64,000 bases of DNA from Thiomargarita sp. Lineage in GTDB: Bacteria; Pseudomonadota; Gammaproteobacteria; Beggiatoales; Beggiatoaceae. The translations under genes were made by a program, and so were the position numbers. The notes beneath the pieces are model-generated. The model saw only the letters and a program-made list of their open reading frames with translations, did no database searches and had not been told where the DNA came from. The stretch is from positions 314,649 through 378,648 of the forward strand of contig DYNP01000002.1 of assembly GCA_020721005.1 (NCBI GenBank), written 5' to 3'. The stretch's first letter is position 1, and every line of letters starts with the position of its first letter. Positions 29,509 through 37,429 of the stretch are shown one piece after another.

Positions 29509-30414
29509 ATGAACGCATCAAAACCCCTCACTCTACCCGAATTACGCTGTGGACTCCCCACCTGGCTCCCCTGGCTACTGATCATCGGCATGCTGGCAAA
29601 CACTGCCTGCTCCACCCGACAATGGATTTGGCGTCCCGTCAACTATGACAGCCAAGCCATTTGGGCTGATGACGCAACTGAAGTTGCCATTGTACGCATC
29701 AGCTATGAAGAAAAACAAAGCCTAGATCCCCTGAATGGTACTACGGACAAGCGTAATTTCCGTCATCAAATCATCTTACAAAAACCAGATGGCACTGACA
29801 GACGAGCGCTCACCGTTCCCCGTCCTCATCAAACCGGTCGCCTCTACTATATGCGTACTGCAGGTTATCTCATTGTAGAAGTTCTACAACCGGAACTGGG
29901 AGCTGCCTACTTTGAAAAACTCAGCCTACGCAATGAACCCCCAGTCCGTCTATTAGATATTCCACCGTTAACTCAATGGGGATGTCAGGATTCTCACTCT
30001 CAACCTCCCCTATCTCAAGGCGACCCTCCAGAATCTCCCGGCCGACTCGATTACACGGTCCTTCCCTCTCCAGACGGTGCCCATTTACTTCTGGGTTACA
30101 GTCCAACCTGTCAGCAAGTCCGTTTGGAATTACGACGGGCAGACAACTTACTCTCCCTGTGGCAAAAAAACCTTCCTCTACCAGAACCCGCCAACTTAAC
30201 CTGGCATCCGGCTGGCCATGCGATACTCGCCGGTTTCCGTCAAGCCTGGCAAATCAACCTAGATGGTACCGTCGTCCCCGCTCCCTTACCCAACTGCCTG
30301 ATTCCAGCCACCACCAGTAGCGACATCAACGCCCACCATCAAAGCCTGGCTTTTGGTCCCAACGGACTGGAAATCATTTCGAATAACGACAGCACCGTAT
30401 TTGGTTGCCAATAA
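29509..30414 (+). CDS. Probable exported protein with beta-propeller-like repeats, unknown function
   Basis: 301 residues. A hydrophobic segment (about 17-33) ends at Cys34 (MLANTAC). It resembles a lipoprotein signal, but Asn at position -3 makes the lipobox imperfect. The mature part has repeated strands such as DYTVLPSPDGAHLLLGY and LTWHPAGHAILAGF, reminiscent of WD40/TolB blades. No family is recognised. It begins 6 bases after apaH, so it is translated from the same message. Four tandem hairpins follow at once. Confidence 0.6.
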   Translation: MNASKPLTLPELRCGLPTWLPWLLIIGMLANTACSTRQWIWRPVNYDSQAIWADDATEVAIVRISYEEKQSLDPLNGTTDKRNFRHQIILQKPDGTDRRALTVPRPHQTGRLYYMRTAGYLIVEVLQPELGAAYFEKLSLRNEPPVRLLDIPPLTQWGCQDSHSQPPLSQGDPPESPGRLDYTVLPSPDGAHLLLGYSPTCQQVRLELRRADNLLSLWQKNLPLPEPANLTWHPAGHAILAGFRQAWQINLDGTVVPAPLPNCLIPATTSSDINAHHQSLAFGPNGLEIISNNDSTVFGCQ

Positions 30415-30426
30415 ACTTCTTCTAAA

Positions 30427-30696
30427 TGGAGTGGAGGCTTTAGCCGGTGATCTGACCCCTACCGGCTAAAGCCTCTATTCCAACGAACTCACATTAGAAT
30501 GGAGTAGAGGCTTTAGCCGGTGATTTGACCTCTGCCGGCTAAAGCCTCTATTCCAACGAACTCACACTAAAATGGAGTGGAGGCTTTAGCCGGTGATCTG
30601 ACCCCTACCCCGGCTAAAGCCTCTATTCCAACGAACTCACATTAAAATGGAGTAGAGGCTTTAGCCGGTGATTTGACCTCTGCCGGCTAAAGCCTC
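30427..30696. repeat. Four tandem family A hairpins
   Basis: Four head-to-tail hairpins start at 30427, 30500, 30573 and 30648 (periods 73, 73, 75). Each has a left arm TGGAGTRGAGGCTTTAGCCGG, split here as GGAGTRGAGGCTTTAGCC plus GG, and a right arm CCGGCTAAAGCCTCTATTCC. Copies 1 and 3 share one loop (GATCTGACCCCTA) and copies 2 and 4 another (GATTTGACCTCTG), so a two-hairpin block was duplicated. It fills the 342-base gap between the lipoprotein-like gene and the dihydroorotase homolog and could act as a strong transcription or mRNA-stability element. Confidence 0.85.
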
Positions 30697-30756
30697 TCAA
30701 CCACCCTTTCCCCTCCTATCACCCCGCTACCTATTATCCCAAAGGAACAATAGAGA

Positions 30757-32082
30757 ATGGCCACTTCCTTAAGCATTGTTGGTGGCCGGGTTATTGACCC
30801 AGCCACCCGTTTAGACACCCTCACTGACCTTCACATTGCCAACGGCAAACTCGTTGCCATTGGCAGCCCACCTCCCAATTTTGCCGCAGAATGGCAAATC
30901 GAAGCCAAAGGCCAAATTGTCTGTCCAGGCTTAGTCGACCTCAGTGTCCGATTGCGAGAACCGGGCGCTGAACACAAAGGCACCATCCTGTCAGAAACTC
31001 GGGCTGCAGCCAATAGTGGTATTACAACCCTCTGTTGCCCACCAGACACCCTTCCCGTTATCGACACTCCTGCCGTGGCAGAACTCCTACAACAACGCGC
31101 CAACAACGCGGGCATGACCAAAGTATTGCCCATTGCCGCTCTGACTCAAGGCCTGCGTGGGGAACAATTGGCAGAAATGGGCGACCTGAAAGAAGCCGGT
31201 TGTATCGCAGTCAGCAATGTACAACCCATTGTAAATACAGAAGTATTACGTTATGCCCTAGCCTATGCAGCCAACTGCAACCTCACCGTATTCCTGCACC
31301 CTCAAGACCCCTGGCTGGGCCGTCGAGGATGTGCTCACGAAGGATTTATCAGCACCCGCTTAGGACTCGCAGGCATTCCTGAAGCCACGGAAAGCATTGA
31401 AGTCGCCCGTAACCTACTCCTCATTGAACTCACCGGAGTTCGTGCCCACTTCTGTCGTCTCTCCACCGCCCGAGCCCTCACTCTGATCAAAACCGCCCAA
31501 GCCAACGGTTTACCCGTCACAGCTGACGTCAGTGCCCATCATCTCTACTTCACTGAACACAACTTGACCGAATACAACTCCCAATACCATGTTATCCCTC
31601 CATTTCGTACACTTGAAGACCGTCAAGCCTTGCGAACCTCCCTGATAGACGGTAATCTACAAGCCATTTGCTCCGATCATCAACCCCATGAAGCAGACGC
31701 CAAACTCTCCCCCTTTGCTACAACAGCTCCAGGTATTTCCGCAGTCGACAGTTTGCTGCCCTTAGTCCTACAACTTGCCAATGAACTGAGTTGTGACCTC
31801 CTCACTGCATTGAGCTGGGTCACCCTGCAACCAGCCCGCATTTTAGGTATACCGGCTGGCGCCTTAACAATAGGAAACCCAGCGGATATCTGTATTTTTA
31901 ACCCGGACCTGCATTGGACTCTTACCAAGGAAAATATACACAGTTTAGGAGCCAATTCCCCCTTTTTAGGTTGGAAACTCAAGGGACATGTCACCCACAC
32001 CCTGATCAATGGTCGAGTTGTCTATTCCTATTGTGAACCTAAAAAAACGCTCACCGACTCATTGTCCAACCTCGCCGAATAA
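30757..32082 (+). CDS. Dihydroorotase-like protein lacking zinc ligands (PyrC'/PyrX type)
   Basis: 441 residues of the type I dihydroorotase/amidohydrolase family. In active enzymes the first metal motif is DxHxHxRxPG; here it reads DLSVRLREPG (residues 61-70), so both metal histidines are replaced (Ser63, Arg65). Later positions are also changed, although ICSDHQPHE keeps the Asp region. Such catalytically dead homologs (PyrC') act as structural partners of aspartate transcarbamoylase (PyrB) in Pseudomonas and relatives, where pyrB lies immediately upstream. Here pyrB is absent and the upstream sequence is a hairpin array. A pyrimidine-pathway scaffold role is inferred. A separate catalytic PyrC must exist elsewhere. 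Confidence 0.85.
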   Translation: MATSLSIVGGRVIDPATRLDTLTDLHIANGKLVAIGSPPPNFAAEWQIEAKGQIVCPGLVDLSVRLREPGAEHKGTILSETRAAANSGITTLCCPPDTLPVIDTPAVAELLQQRANNAGMTKVLPIAALTQGLRGEQLAEMGDLKEAGCIAVSNVQPIVNTEVLRYALAYAANCNLTVFLHPQDPWLGRRGCAHEGFISTRLGLAGIPEATESIEVARNLLLIELTGVRAHFCRLSTARALTLIKTAQANGLPVTADVSAHHLYFTEHNLTEYNSQYHVIPPFRTLEDRQALRTSLIDGNLQAICSDHQPHEADAKLSPFATTAPGISAVDSLLPLVLQLANELSCDLLTALSWVTLQPARILGIPAGALTIGNPADICIFNPDLHWTLTKENIHSLGANSPFLGWKLKGHVTHTLINGRVVYSYCEPKKTLTDSLSNLAE

Positions 32083-32139
32083 ATTCTCTAACCCTCCTTT
32101 TTTTGAAGAAAGAATCGGATAATTCAAGGAGAATCGCAT

Positions 32140-33264
32140 CTGAAAACACTCCTCTTAACCCTCATCATTCTCACCAAAGTTAACCTAAGTACCGATGCCA
32201 CCCTCACCTTAGACAAAATACAACAACTGGATTCCCAAATTGAACAATTACAAACTCAATTACTCAACACCCGCACCGAATATGGCCTGCTACAAACTCA
32301 ATTAAAGGGCAACGAAGAACAAATTGGACAAGTCGCCCACCGCTTAGAAATTTTACACAGTGCCTTGAAAGACAAGCAAAATACCCTAATCGACCTCAAA
32401 AACCAACAACAAGTTCAACAACGACAATTGGAGCGACAACGCAAACAATTGGCTCAACAAATTCGAGCTGCTTACATTGTCGGTCGTCAAGACTATTTGA
32501 AACTGTGGCTTAACCAAGAAAATCCTTTCCGCATGGGTCGCTTACTTTCCTATTACGACTATATCAATCGAGCCCGCACTCAACAAATCCAATCTTTACA
32601 CAACACTCTGCAAAATATAGAAGATCTAAAAAATACCATTAATCAAGAAAAAACCAACCTTGATCAAATGGCCACCGAAGAAAAAAATCGAGTTGAACAT
32701 CTACAACTGACTCAACAACAACGACAACTGATCCTCGCTCAATTGACCAGCACCTTAGAAGGTCAAGAGCAAGAATTGGCTCGCTTGCAAGAAGAAAAAC
32801 AACAACTGGCAACCCTACTGGAAACCCTGGACAACACCTACCAATTCCTACCCAATTTTTTCGGCAAACCCACCCTATTTGACAACTTGAAGGGAAAATT
32901 GCCCAAACCAGTGGAAGGACAAGTCAGCCATCATTTTGGAGAACGACTCGTTGGCAGTCTCAAATGGCAAGGCATTTTCATCGAAGCCCCAGCCGGTCAA
33001 AAAATCCAAGCAGTTGCCCCAGGAAGAGTGGTTTTTGCCCAATGGTTTCGCAATTTGGGTTTACTGATCATTTTAGATCACGGTAAAAATTACATGAGTC
33101 TCTATGCCCATAACCAGAGCCTATACAAAAACGTAGGCGACATTGTTAAAACCCAAGAAATCATTGCCAGCGTTGGCAACAGTGGGGGACGCAAAACCAC
33201 CGGACTTTATTTTGAAATTCGTCATCAAGGCAACCCCATTAACCCTTTAGAATGGGTAAAGTAA
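32140..33264 (+). CDS. envC: Murein hydrolase activator EnvC, apparent CTG start
   Basis: From the first in-frame ATG (32365) the protein would lack its signal peptide. The frame opens upstream at CTG 32140, exactly 8 bases after AAGGAG, and from there reads a short signal-like segment (KTLLLTLIILTKVN), long Gln-rich coiled coils (about 20-225) and a C-terminal M23 (LytM) domain, 374 residues in all. The M23 metal sites are degenerate (WQGIFI where HxGxDx is usual, YFEIR for HFEIR). This fits EnvC, which does not cut peptidoglycan but activates the amidases AmiA/AmiB at the septum. The CTG may be a genuine rare start or a lost base in ATG. Confidence 0.85.
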   Translation: MKTLLLTLIILTKVNLSTDATLTLDKIQQLDSQIEQLQTQLLNTRTEYGLLQTQLKGNEEQIGQVAHRLEILHSALKDKQNTLIDLKNQQQVQQRQLERQRKQLAQQIRAAYIVGRQDYLKLWLNQENPFRMGRLLSYYDYINRARTQQIQSLHNTLQNIEDLKNTINQEKTNLDQMATEEKNRVEHLQLTQQQRQLILAQLTSTLEGQEQELARLQEEKQQLATLLETLDNTYQFLPNFFGKPTLFDNLKGKLPKPVEGQVSHHFGERLVGSLKWQGIFIEAPAGQKIQAVAPGRVVFAQWFRNLGLLIILDHGKNYMSLYAHNQSLYKNVGDIVKTQEIIASVGNSGGRKTTGLYFEIRHQGNPINPLEWVK

Positions 33265-33319
33265 TATTCAGCACATTCACTCACCTCACCCTTAGATCCC
33301 ACGACCCTTAGGAGTTATC

Positions 33320-34558
33320 ATGGCCCCCTTACAACTTACAATTCTCATTTCTGTTGTTTTAATCGCCCAATTAACCATCTTTGCTGCAGTTGCCTTCTAT
33401 CGACATTGGCACTCTTTCACTGAACTAAAAAGACGCTTAGCCATTTGGGAAGGACACCCGGAAAATAATCTGCCTCTTCCCAAAACACCGGTTCCCCCAA
33501 CTGACAAACTCGCTTGGACTGACCTTAGAGAATTTAGAGTCGACCGTAAAGTAATTGAAAATAAACAACAGACCCTATGCTCCTTTTATCTGGTCCCAGT
33601 GGATGGAAAGCCATTGCCTGCCTTTAAACCGGGACAATATTTGACTTTTCACTTACCCTCAGCAGACCCCAATAAACCCTCGATCAGATGCTATTCCCTA
33701 TCCGATAAACCCCACCCGGACCATTATCGAGTGACCATCAAAAAGGAACCGTCGGGTCGAGGCTCAACTTTTTTCCATGAACAAGTACAAGTCGGCGACA
33801 TCTTAAAAGTCAAAGCCCCAGCCGGTCAATTCTACTTGGACACTGCCGAAACCGGTCCCATTGTGCTAATTGGCAGCGGCGTTGGAATTACCCCTGTGCT
33901 CAGCATGCTCAACATCAGTCTCGGACACTCTCCACAACGCCCCATTTGGTTCTACTATGGAGTGCGCAATGGAGAAGAAGCAATCATGCAGGAACACCTT
34001 AACACCTTGGCAACTCAATATCCTAACCTACATCTGTACCTTTGCCACAGTCAACCCAAAGCCCATGAAATTCAAGGCACCGATTATCATCACGCAGGTC
34101 GCATCGACATCACCTTATTGCGCCTGACTCTGCCTTTAAAACCCCACCAGTTTTATATCTGTGGTCCCCAAGCCATGATGGACACCCTAGTTCCCAATTT
34201 AAAAGACTGGGGCGTTCCCGATCTGCACATCCACTATGAATCATTTGGGCCAGCCTCTCCTACCCAATCTTCATCCCCTTCAAAACATTCCCAATCTTCC
34301 TCAGACCTGACTGTAACTTTCAGCACTTCTGGAAAAACCATTCCTTGGCAACCCGAATCTGCCTCTCTGCTCGAATTTGCTGAGGGACAGGGAATTCGTG
34401 TCGATTTTGGTTGCCGAGCAGGTGCTTGCGGTTGCTGCACAACCACGCTTGAAAGTGGAGAAGTGACCTACACTCGAACACCCGAAGCAGAAGTCAACTC
34501 CAACACCTGTCTGTTGTGCATTTCCATCCCCAAAACCCATATCACCCTAAAAGCTTAA
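33320..34558 (+). CDS. Membrane-anchored FNR-type reductase with C-terminal [2Fe-2S] domain
   Basis: 412 residues. One N-terminal membrane helix (about 6-27) is followed by an FAD-binding domain (IRCYSLSD, the RxYS motif; GSTFFHEQVQVGD), an NAD-binding domain (LIGSGVGITPVLSML; FYICGPQAMMD) and a plant-type ferredoxin domain. The cluster ligands are C365, C370, C373 (CRAGACGCC) and C397 or C400. The domain order matches phenol hydroxylase/NQO-F-like reductases: NAD(P)H to FAD to [2Fe-2S]. First gene of a three-gene unit with a His-rich membrane protein and a decaheme cytochrome, so it is probably the entry or exit point for electrons crossing the inner membrane. The direction of flow is not known. 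Confidence 0.88.
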   Translation: MAPLQLTILISVVLIAQLTIFAAVAFYRHWHSFTELKRRLAIWEGHPENNLPLPKTPVPPTDKLAWTDLREFRVDRKVIENKQQTLCSFYLVPVDGKPLPAFKPGQYLTFHLPSADPNKPSIRCYSLSDKPHPDHYRVTIKKEPSGRGSTFFHEQVQVGDILKVKAPAGQFYLDTAETGPIVLIGSGVGITPVLSMLNISLGHSPQRPIWFYYGVRNGEEAIMQEHLNTLATQYPNLHLYLCHSQPKAHEIQGTDYHHAGRIDITLLRLTLPLKPHQFYICGPQAMMDTLVPNLKDWGVPDLHIHYESFGPASPTQSSSPSKHSQSSSDLTVTFSTSGKTIPWQPESASLLEFAEGQGIRVDFGCRAGACGCCTTTLESGEVTYTRTPEAEVNSNTCLLCISIPKTHITLKA

Positions 34559-34563
34559 CTTTT

Positions 34564-35142
34564 ATGAATCCCTCTCTGTTCCGCACCCAAATTATTCCCT
34601 TTGTTGAAATGTTTATATTATTGATCATGTTGGCAATCATAGCTGATTTTCTATTGCATCAACTGGATATGGTTTGGATAGGACGTTACCTGGGCATTCC
34701 CGGCACCCTCCTCATCCTATTATCATTCCCTTATTCTCTCAGAAAACGTAAATTGATACACAGCGGTCATCCCAAACTGTTACTCAGCCTACATGAACTG
34801 TTGGCTTGGGGAGGTGCTCTGATGATTTTAGTGCATGCAGGCATTCATTTTTATGCCATTTTGCCTTGGTTGGCAGTGATCGCCATGTTGATCAATGTTA
34901 TCAGTGGGTTAACCGGTAAGTTTTTGCTGGAAAAATCGCGATACCAATTGTCTTCTAAAAAGGAACAACTGTCCCAACAAGGACTTTCAGAGTCCGCAAT
35001 TGAAAAAGAAATTTTTTGGGATGCTCTGACCCTGGAAACCATCAAAAAGTGGCGAGCAGTGCACTTTCCCATTACCTTGGCTTTTGGAATCTTGGCACTG
35101 TCCCATATCTTCAGTATCTTCCTATTTTGGCAATGGCGATGA
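34564..35142 (+). CDS. His-rich integral membrane protein, probable b-type cytochrome
   Basis: 192 residues from ATG 34564; an ATG 48 bases upstream lies within the reductase gene. Four to five membrane helices are predicted (about 8-28, 43-57, 78-118 as one or two, 168-190). Histidines sit inside or at the ends of helices: H77 (LSLHELLAWGG), H91 and H95 (VHAGIH), H167 and H181. Their spacing would allow bis-His heme b ligation as in cytochrome b561/ferric-reductase-type proteins. No exact family is recognised. It starts 5 bases after the reductase and its stop overlaps the cytochrome start (ATGA), so the three genes are translationally coupled. Confidence 0.7.
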   Translation: MNPSLFRTQIIPFVEMFILLIMLAIIADFLLHQLDMVWIGRYLGIPGTLLILLSFPYSLRKRKLIHSGHPKLLLSLHELLAWGGALMILVHAGIHFYAILPWLAVIAMLINVISGLTGKFLLEKSRYQLSSKKEQLSQQGLSESAIEKEIFWDALTLETIKKWRAVHFPITLAFGILALSHIFSIFLFWQWR

Positions 35143-36074
35143 AAAAATTAACTTTTACCACAGTTATCATTGCCAACTTATTAGCCATTGGACTACTGGT
35201 AATCAGCTATCCCCACCTTATGATCAGTCCGGGACCATTGATGGAAAAACATCAAGAATTAACCACCGATTGTTTTGCCTGTCATGCTGGATTCCGAGGC
35301 AGTTCCCCAGAAAAATGTATTACTTGTCATGAAGTTAGCAAAATAGGTCTATTTACAACCAAAGGTATTAAAATCGAGGATCAACGAGAACAGGTGGCTT
35401 TTCATCAACATTTATTAGAAGAAGATTGTGTGGCTTGTCACAGCGATCATCGCGGAGTGCAAATTTACCGAGTGATTAAACAATTTTCTCACGAATTGTT
35501 AAATTCTTCTACGCAAAAGGATTGTGACAGTTGTCATCGAAATCCCGCTGATGCTTTACACAAACATCTGGCAGTTGAGAATTGTAGTCAATGTCACGGA
35601 CAAACGCGTTGGCAACCGGCAAAATTCAAGCATGAGTGGGTTACTAAAACTGCGCAAAAAGTTTGTGAAGCCTGCCATGATAAAGATAAACCAGAAGATA
35701 ATTTGCATAAACGCTTGGTGGGAAATTGCGGAAAATGTCACACTCAAACCGAATGGGAACCGGCTACTTTTGATCATAATGAACATTTTCAGTTGGATGT
35801 TGACCACGATGTGCAGTGTGTAAAATGTCATTTAAATCATGATTATAGTCAATACACTTGTTATGGATGTCATGAACATCGTCCGGCTAATATTCGAGAG
35901 GAACATTGGGAAGAAGGGATTCGGGAATATAAGGATTGTACAGAGTGTCATCGGAATGCCAATGAGGATGATGCTAAACGACGTTGGCGGTTGAAGAGAT
36001 TCAGTTTGGATAAAACCTCGCCTCTTCCAAGCCAAAGAGAGCATGAGGAGGAAGAAGAGGAAGATGATGATTGA
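35139..36074 (+). CDS. Membrane-anchored decaheme c-type cytochrome
   Basis: 311 residues from ATG 35139, which overlaps the upstream stop as ATGA; an in-frame ATG at 35133 is also possible. An uncleaved N-terminal helix (about 2-24) anchors it to the inner membrane with the body in the periplasm. Ten CxxCH heme sites are present: CFACH, CITCH, CVACH, CDSCH, CSQCH, CEACH, CGKCH, CVKCH, CYGCH and CTECH. Distal His residues (HQHL, HSDH, HKHL) would give bis-His ligation as in the cytochrome c3/c7 families. The C-terminus ends in an unusual acidic tail (EEEEEEDDD). With the reductase and membrane gene upstream, it probably carries electrons between the membrane and periplasmic partners. Confidence 0.9.
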   Translation: MKKLTFTTVIIANLLAIGLLVISYPHLMISPGPLMEKHQELTTDCFACHAGFRGSSPEKCITCHEVSKIGLFTTKGIKIEDQREQVAFHQHLLEEDCVACHSDHRGVQIYRVIKQFSHELLNSSTQKDCDSCHRNPADALHKHLAVENCSQCHGQTRWQPAKFKHEWVTKTAQKVCEACHDKDKPEDNLHKRLVGNCGKCHTQTEWEPATFDHNEHFQLDVDHDVQCVKCHLNHDYSQYTCYGCHEHRPANIREEHWEEGIREYKDCTECHRNANEDDAKRRWRLKRFSLDKTSPLPSQREHEEEEEEDDD

Positions 36075-36092
36075 GTTGGAAATACCACTCTC

Positions 36093-36145
36093 GGTCTTTC
36101 TTTAAAAAGGAAGGGAAGTTGTTCTCTTCCTCTTAAAAGGAGACC
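36093..36145. terminator. Long imperfect hairpin downstream of the decaheme gene
   Basis: Arms 36093-36117 and 36122-36145 pair with a few G-U or mismatched positions around a 4-base loop. It lies between the convergent decaheme and iminopeptidase genes. No clear U-tract follows, so termination is plausible but not certain. Confidence 0.4.
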
Positions 36146-36197
36146 GGAAATGATCGAAATTGCTTTCTTAGTCTTGTCAAAAAGGGCAGAATGGGAA

Positions 36198-37160
36198 TTA
36201 TGCCAACATTTCTGCCATGTCGCAAGTGGCCTCCACCACGGCTGACAACATGGTGGGCTCATTCATGATATGATTGTCATGAGGTAATATTCTCAATTGG
36301 GCAGCTGGCCATTGTTGTTCCAGTAAATAGGCACCTTGTAAAGGACATAACAGGTCTCGTTGACCATGCAACAGAATGGCAGGAACATCGGCCACTTTTT
36401 CAAGATCCCGAAGTAATTGATTTTCGTCAATAAAACAGCGGTGAAAAATGTAATGACAAGCCAAGCGTGCCTCATTAAGCAGTTCCGGGCTACATTCTTT
36501 GGGAGGATCGAGTTGTCCAAAACTGATTAAACATCCTCCCCAAGCCAGCCAGGCTAGAGCAGCAATTTCAGCTTCTTTGGGACTGCCCGTGGTCAGGTAA
36601 TGATGGTAGCTGGCCAATGGAGTGTCCCAATGGCCTTCGTGAGGTAAAAATTGGGTGAAGTTATCCCATTGTTTGGGAAATAAACGGCTGAGGTAGCCTG
36701 CTCGATATACCCATTCAATATCTTCGTTGCGGGCTAAAAAAATGCTGCGCAAAATCAGTCCCACTACATGTTCCGGATGGGTTTGGGCATATAATAAACC
36801 CAGGGTGGCTCCCCAGGAGCTGCCAAAAATGACCCAGTTGCTGATTCCCAAATGCTTTCTTAATTGTTCTAAGTCATTGATCAAGTGGTGGGTGGTGTTG
36901 TCTTGTAGATGTTTGGTGGGAGTGGAACGACCGCTGCCCCGTTGGTCAAATAAGATGATGCGATAAGTCTCTGGAGAGAATAGGGAACGGTGATAGGGCT
37001 TACAATGAGCGCCAGGCCCTCCGTGTAAAAATACCACAGGGAGCCCAACTGGATTGCCACATTCTTCAACATACAAATTCAATTGGTTTGTAACTGCCAA
37101 TTGATGAGTGGCATAAGGTTGGAGAGTTGGATATAATGGGCTGGGGGGGATATGGTTCAT
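36198..37160 (-). CDS. pip: Proline iminopeptidase (peptidase S33)
   Basis: 320 residues from the ATG at 37160 (AGGAGAA upstream); the longer TTG-initiated frame adds 35 non-conserved residues. An alpha/beta hydrolase releasing N-terminal proline from peptides. Seen: oxyanion segment VFLHGGPGAHC, the DQRGSGRS motif, nucleophile elbow GSSWGATLGL, the acid in GQRDLLCP and the catalytic His in HDNHIMNE. Length matches the pip/pepIP family. It stands alone and converges on the decaheme operon. Confidence 0.92.
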   Translation of the reverse strand: MNHIPPSPLYPTLQPYATHQLAVTNQLNLYVEECGNPVGLPVVFLHGGPGAHCKPYHRSLFSPETYRIILFDQRGSGRSTPTKHLQDNTTHHLINDLEQLRKHLGISNWVIFGSSWGATLGLLYAQTHPEHVVGLILRSIFLARNEDIEWVYRAGYLSRLFPKQWDNFTQFLPHEGHWDTPLASYHHYLTTGSPKEAEIAALAWLAWGGCLISFGQLDPPKECSPELLNEARLACHYIFHRCFIDENQLLRDLEKVADVPAILLHGQRDLLCPLQGAYLLEQQWPAAQLRILPHDNHIMNEPTMLSAVVEATCDMAEMLA

Positions 37161-37389
37161 AACAAGGGTTCTCCTACTTACCCTAACAGAAGATGAGAAA
37201 GGACTTCTGTCAATGAAAAATAACTGTGTGGGGATGAAAAGCAGCATGGCTTCAAATCGGGCCAATGACTGAAATGAATATCACCCGGGTGTTGAATCGA
37301 ATATTCTCTGACAACTCCTTTATGGTGTTTATATGCTCAGTGACCGATGAGCATGATCAAAATTGATATTTTCACACACATTTAAAGTC

Positions 37390-37411
37390 GGGGGGTTGCC
37401 AGTGGCACCCC
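37390..37411 (+). other. Leader hairpin of the solute-binding protein gene
   Basis: GGGGGTTGCC pairs with GGCACCCCC with one bulged base, ending about 18 bases before the start codon and just before AAAGGAAAG. It may shape translation initiation. The rest of the gap 37161-37429 shows nothing assignable. Confidence 0.35.
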
Positions 37412-37429
37412 CTTTGAAAGGAAAGTACT

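Noticed and set aside
30427..30696. Possible CRISPR array
   Set aside because: The repeats are long hairpins with near-identical spacers in an a-b-a-b pattern; real CRISPR spacers differ and no cas gene is present.
31035..31382. Frame within the dihydroorotase homolog
   Set aside because: Shadow frame with Arg/His/Ser-rich composition and no start signal.
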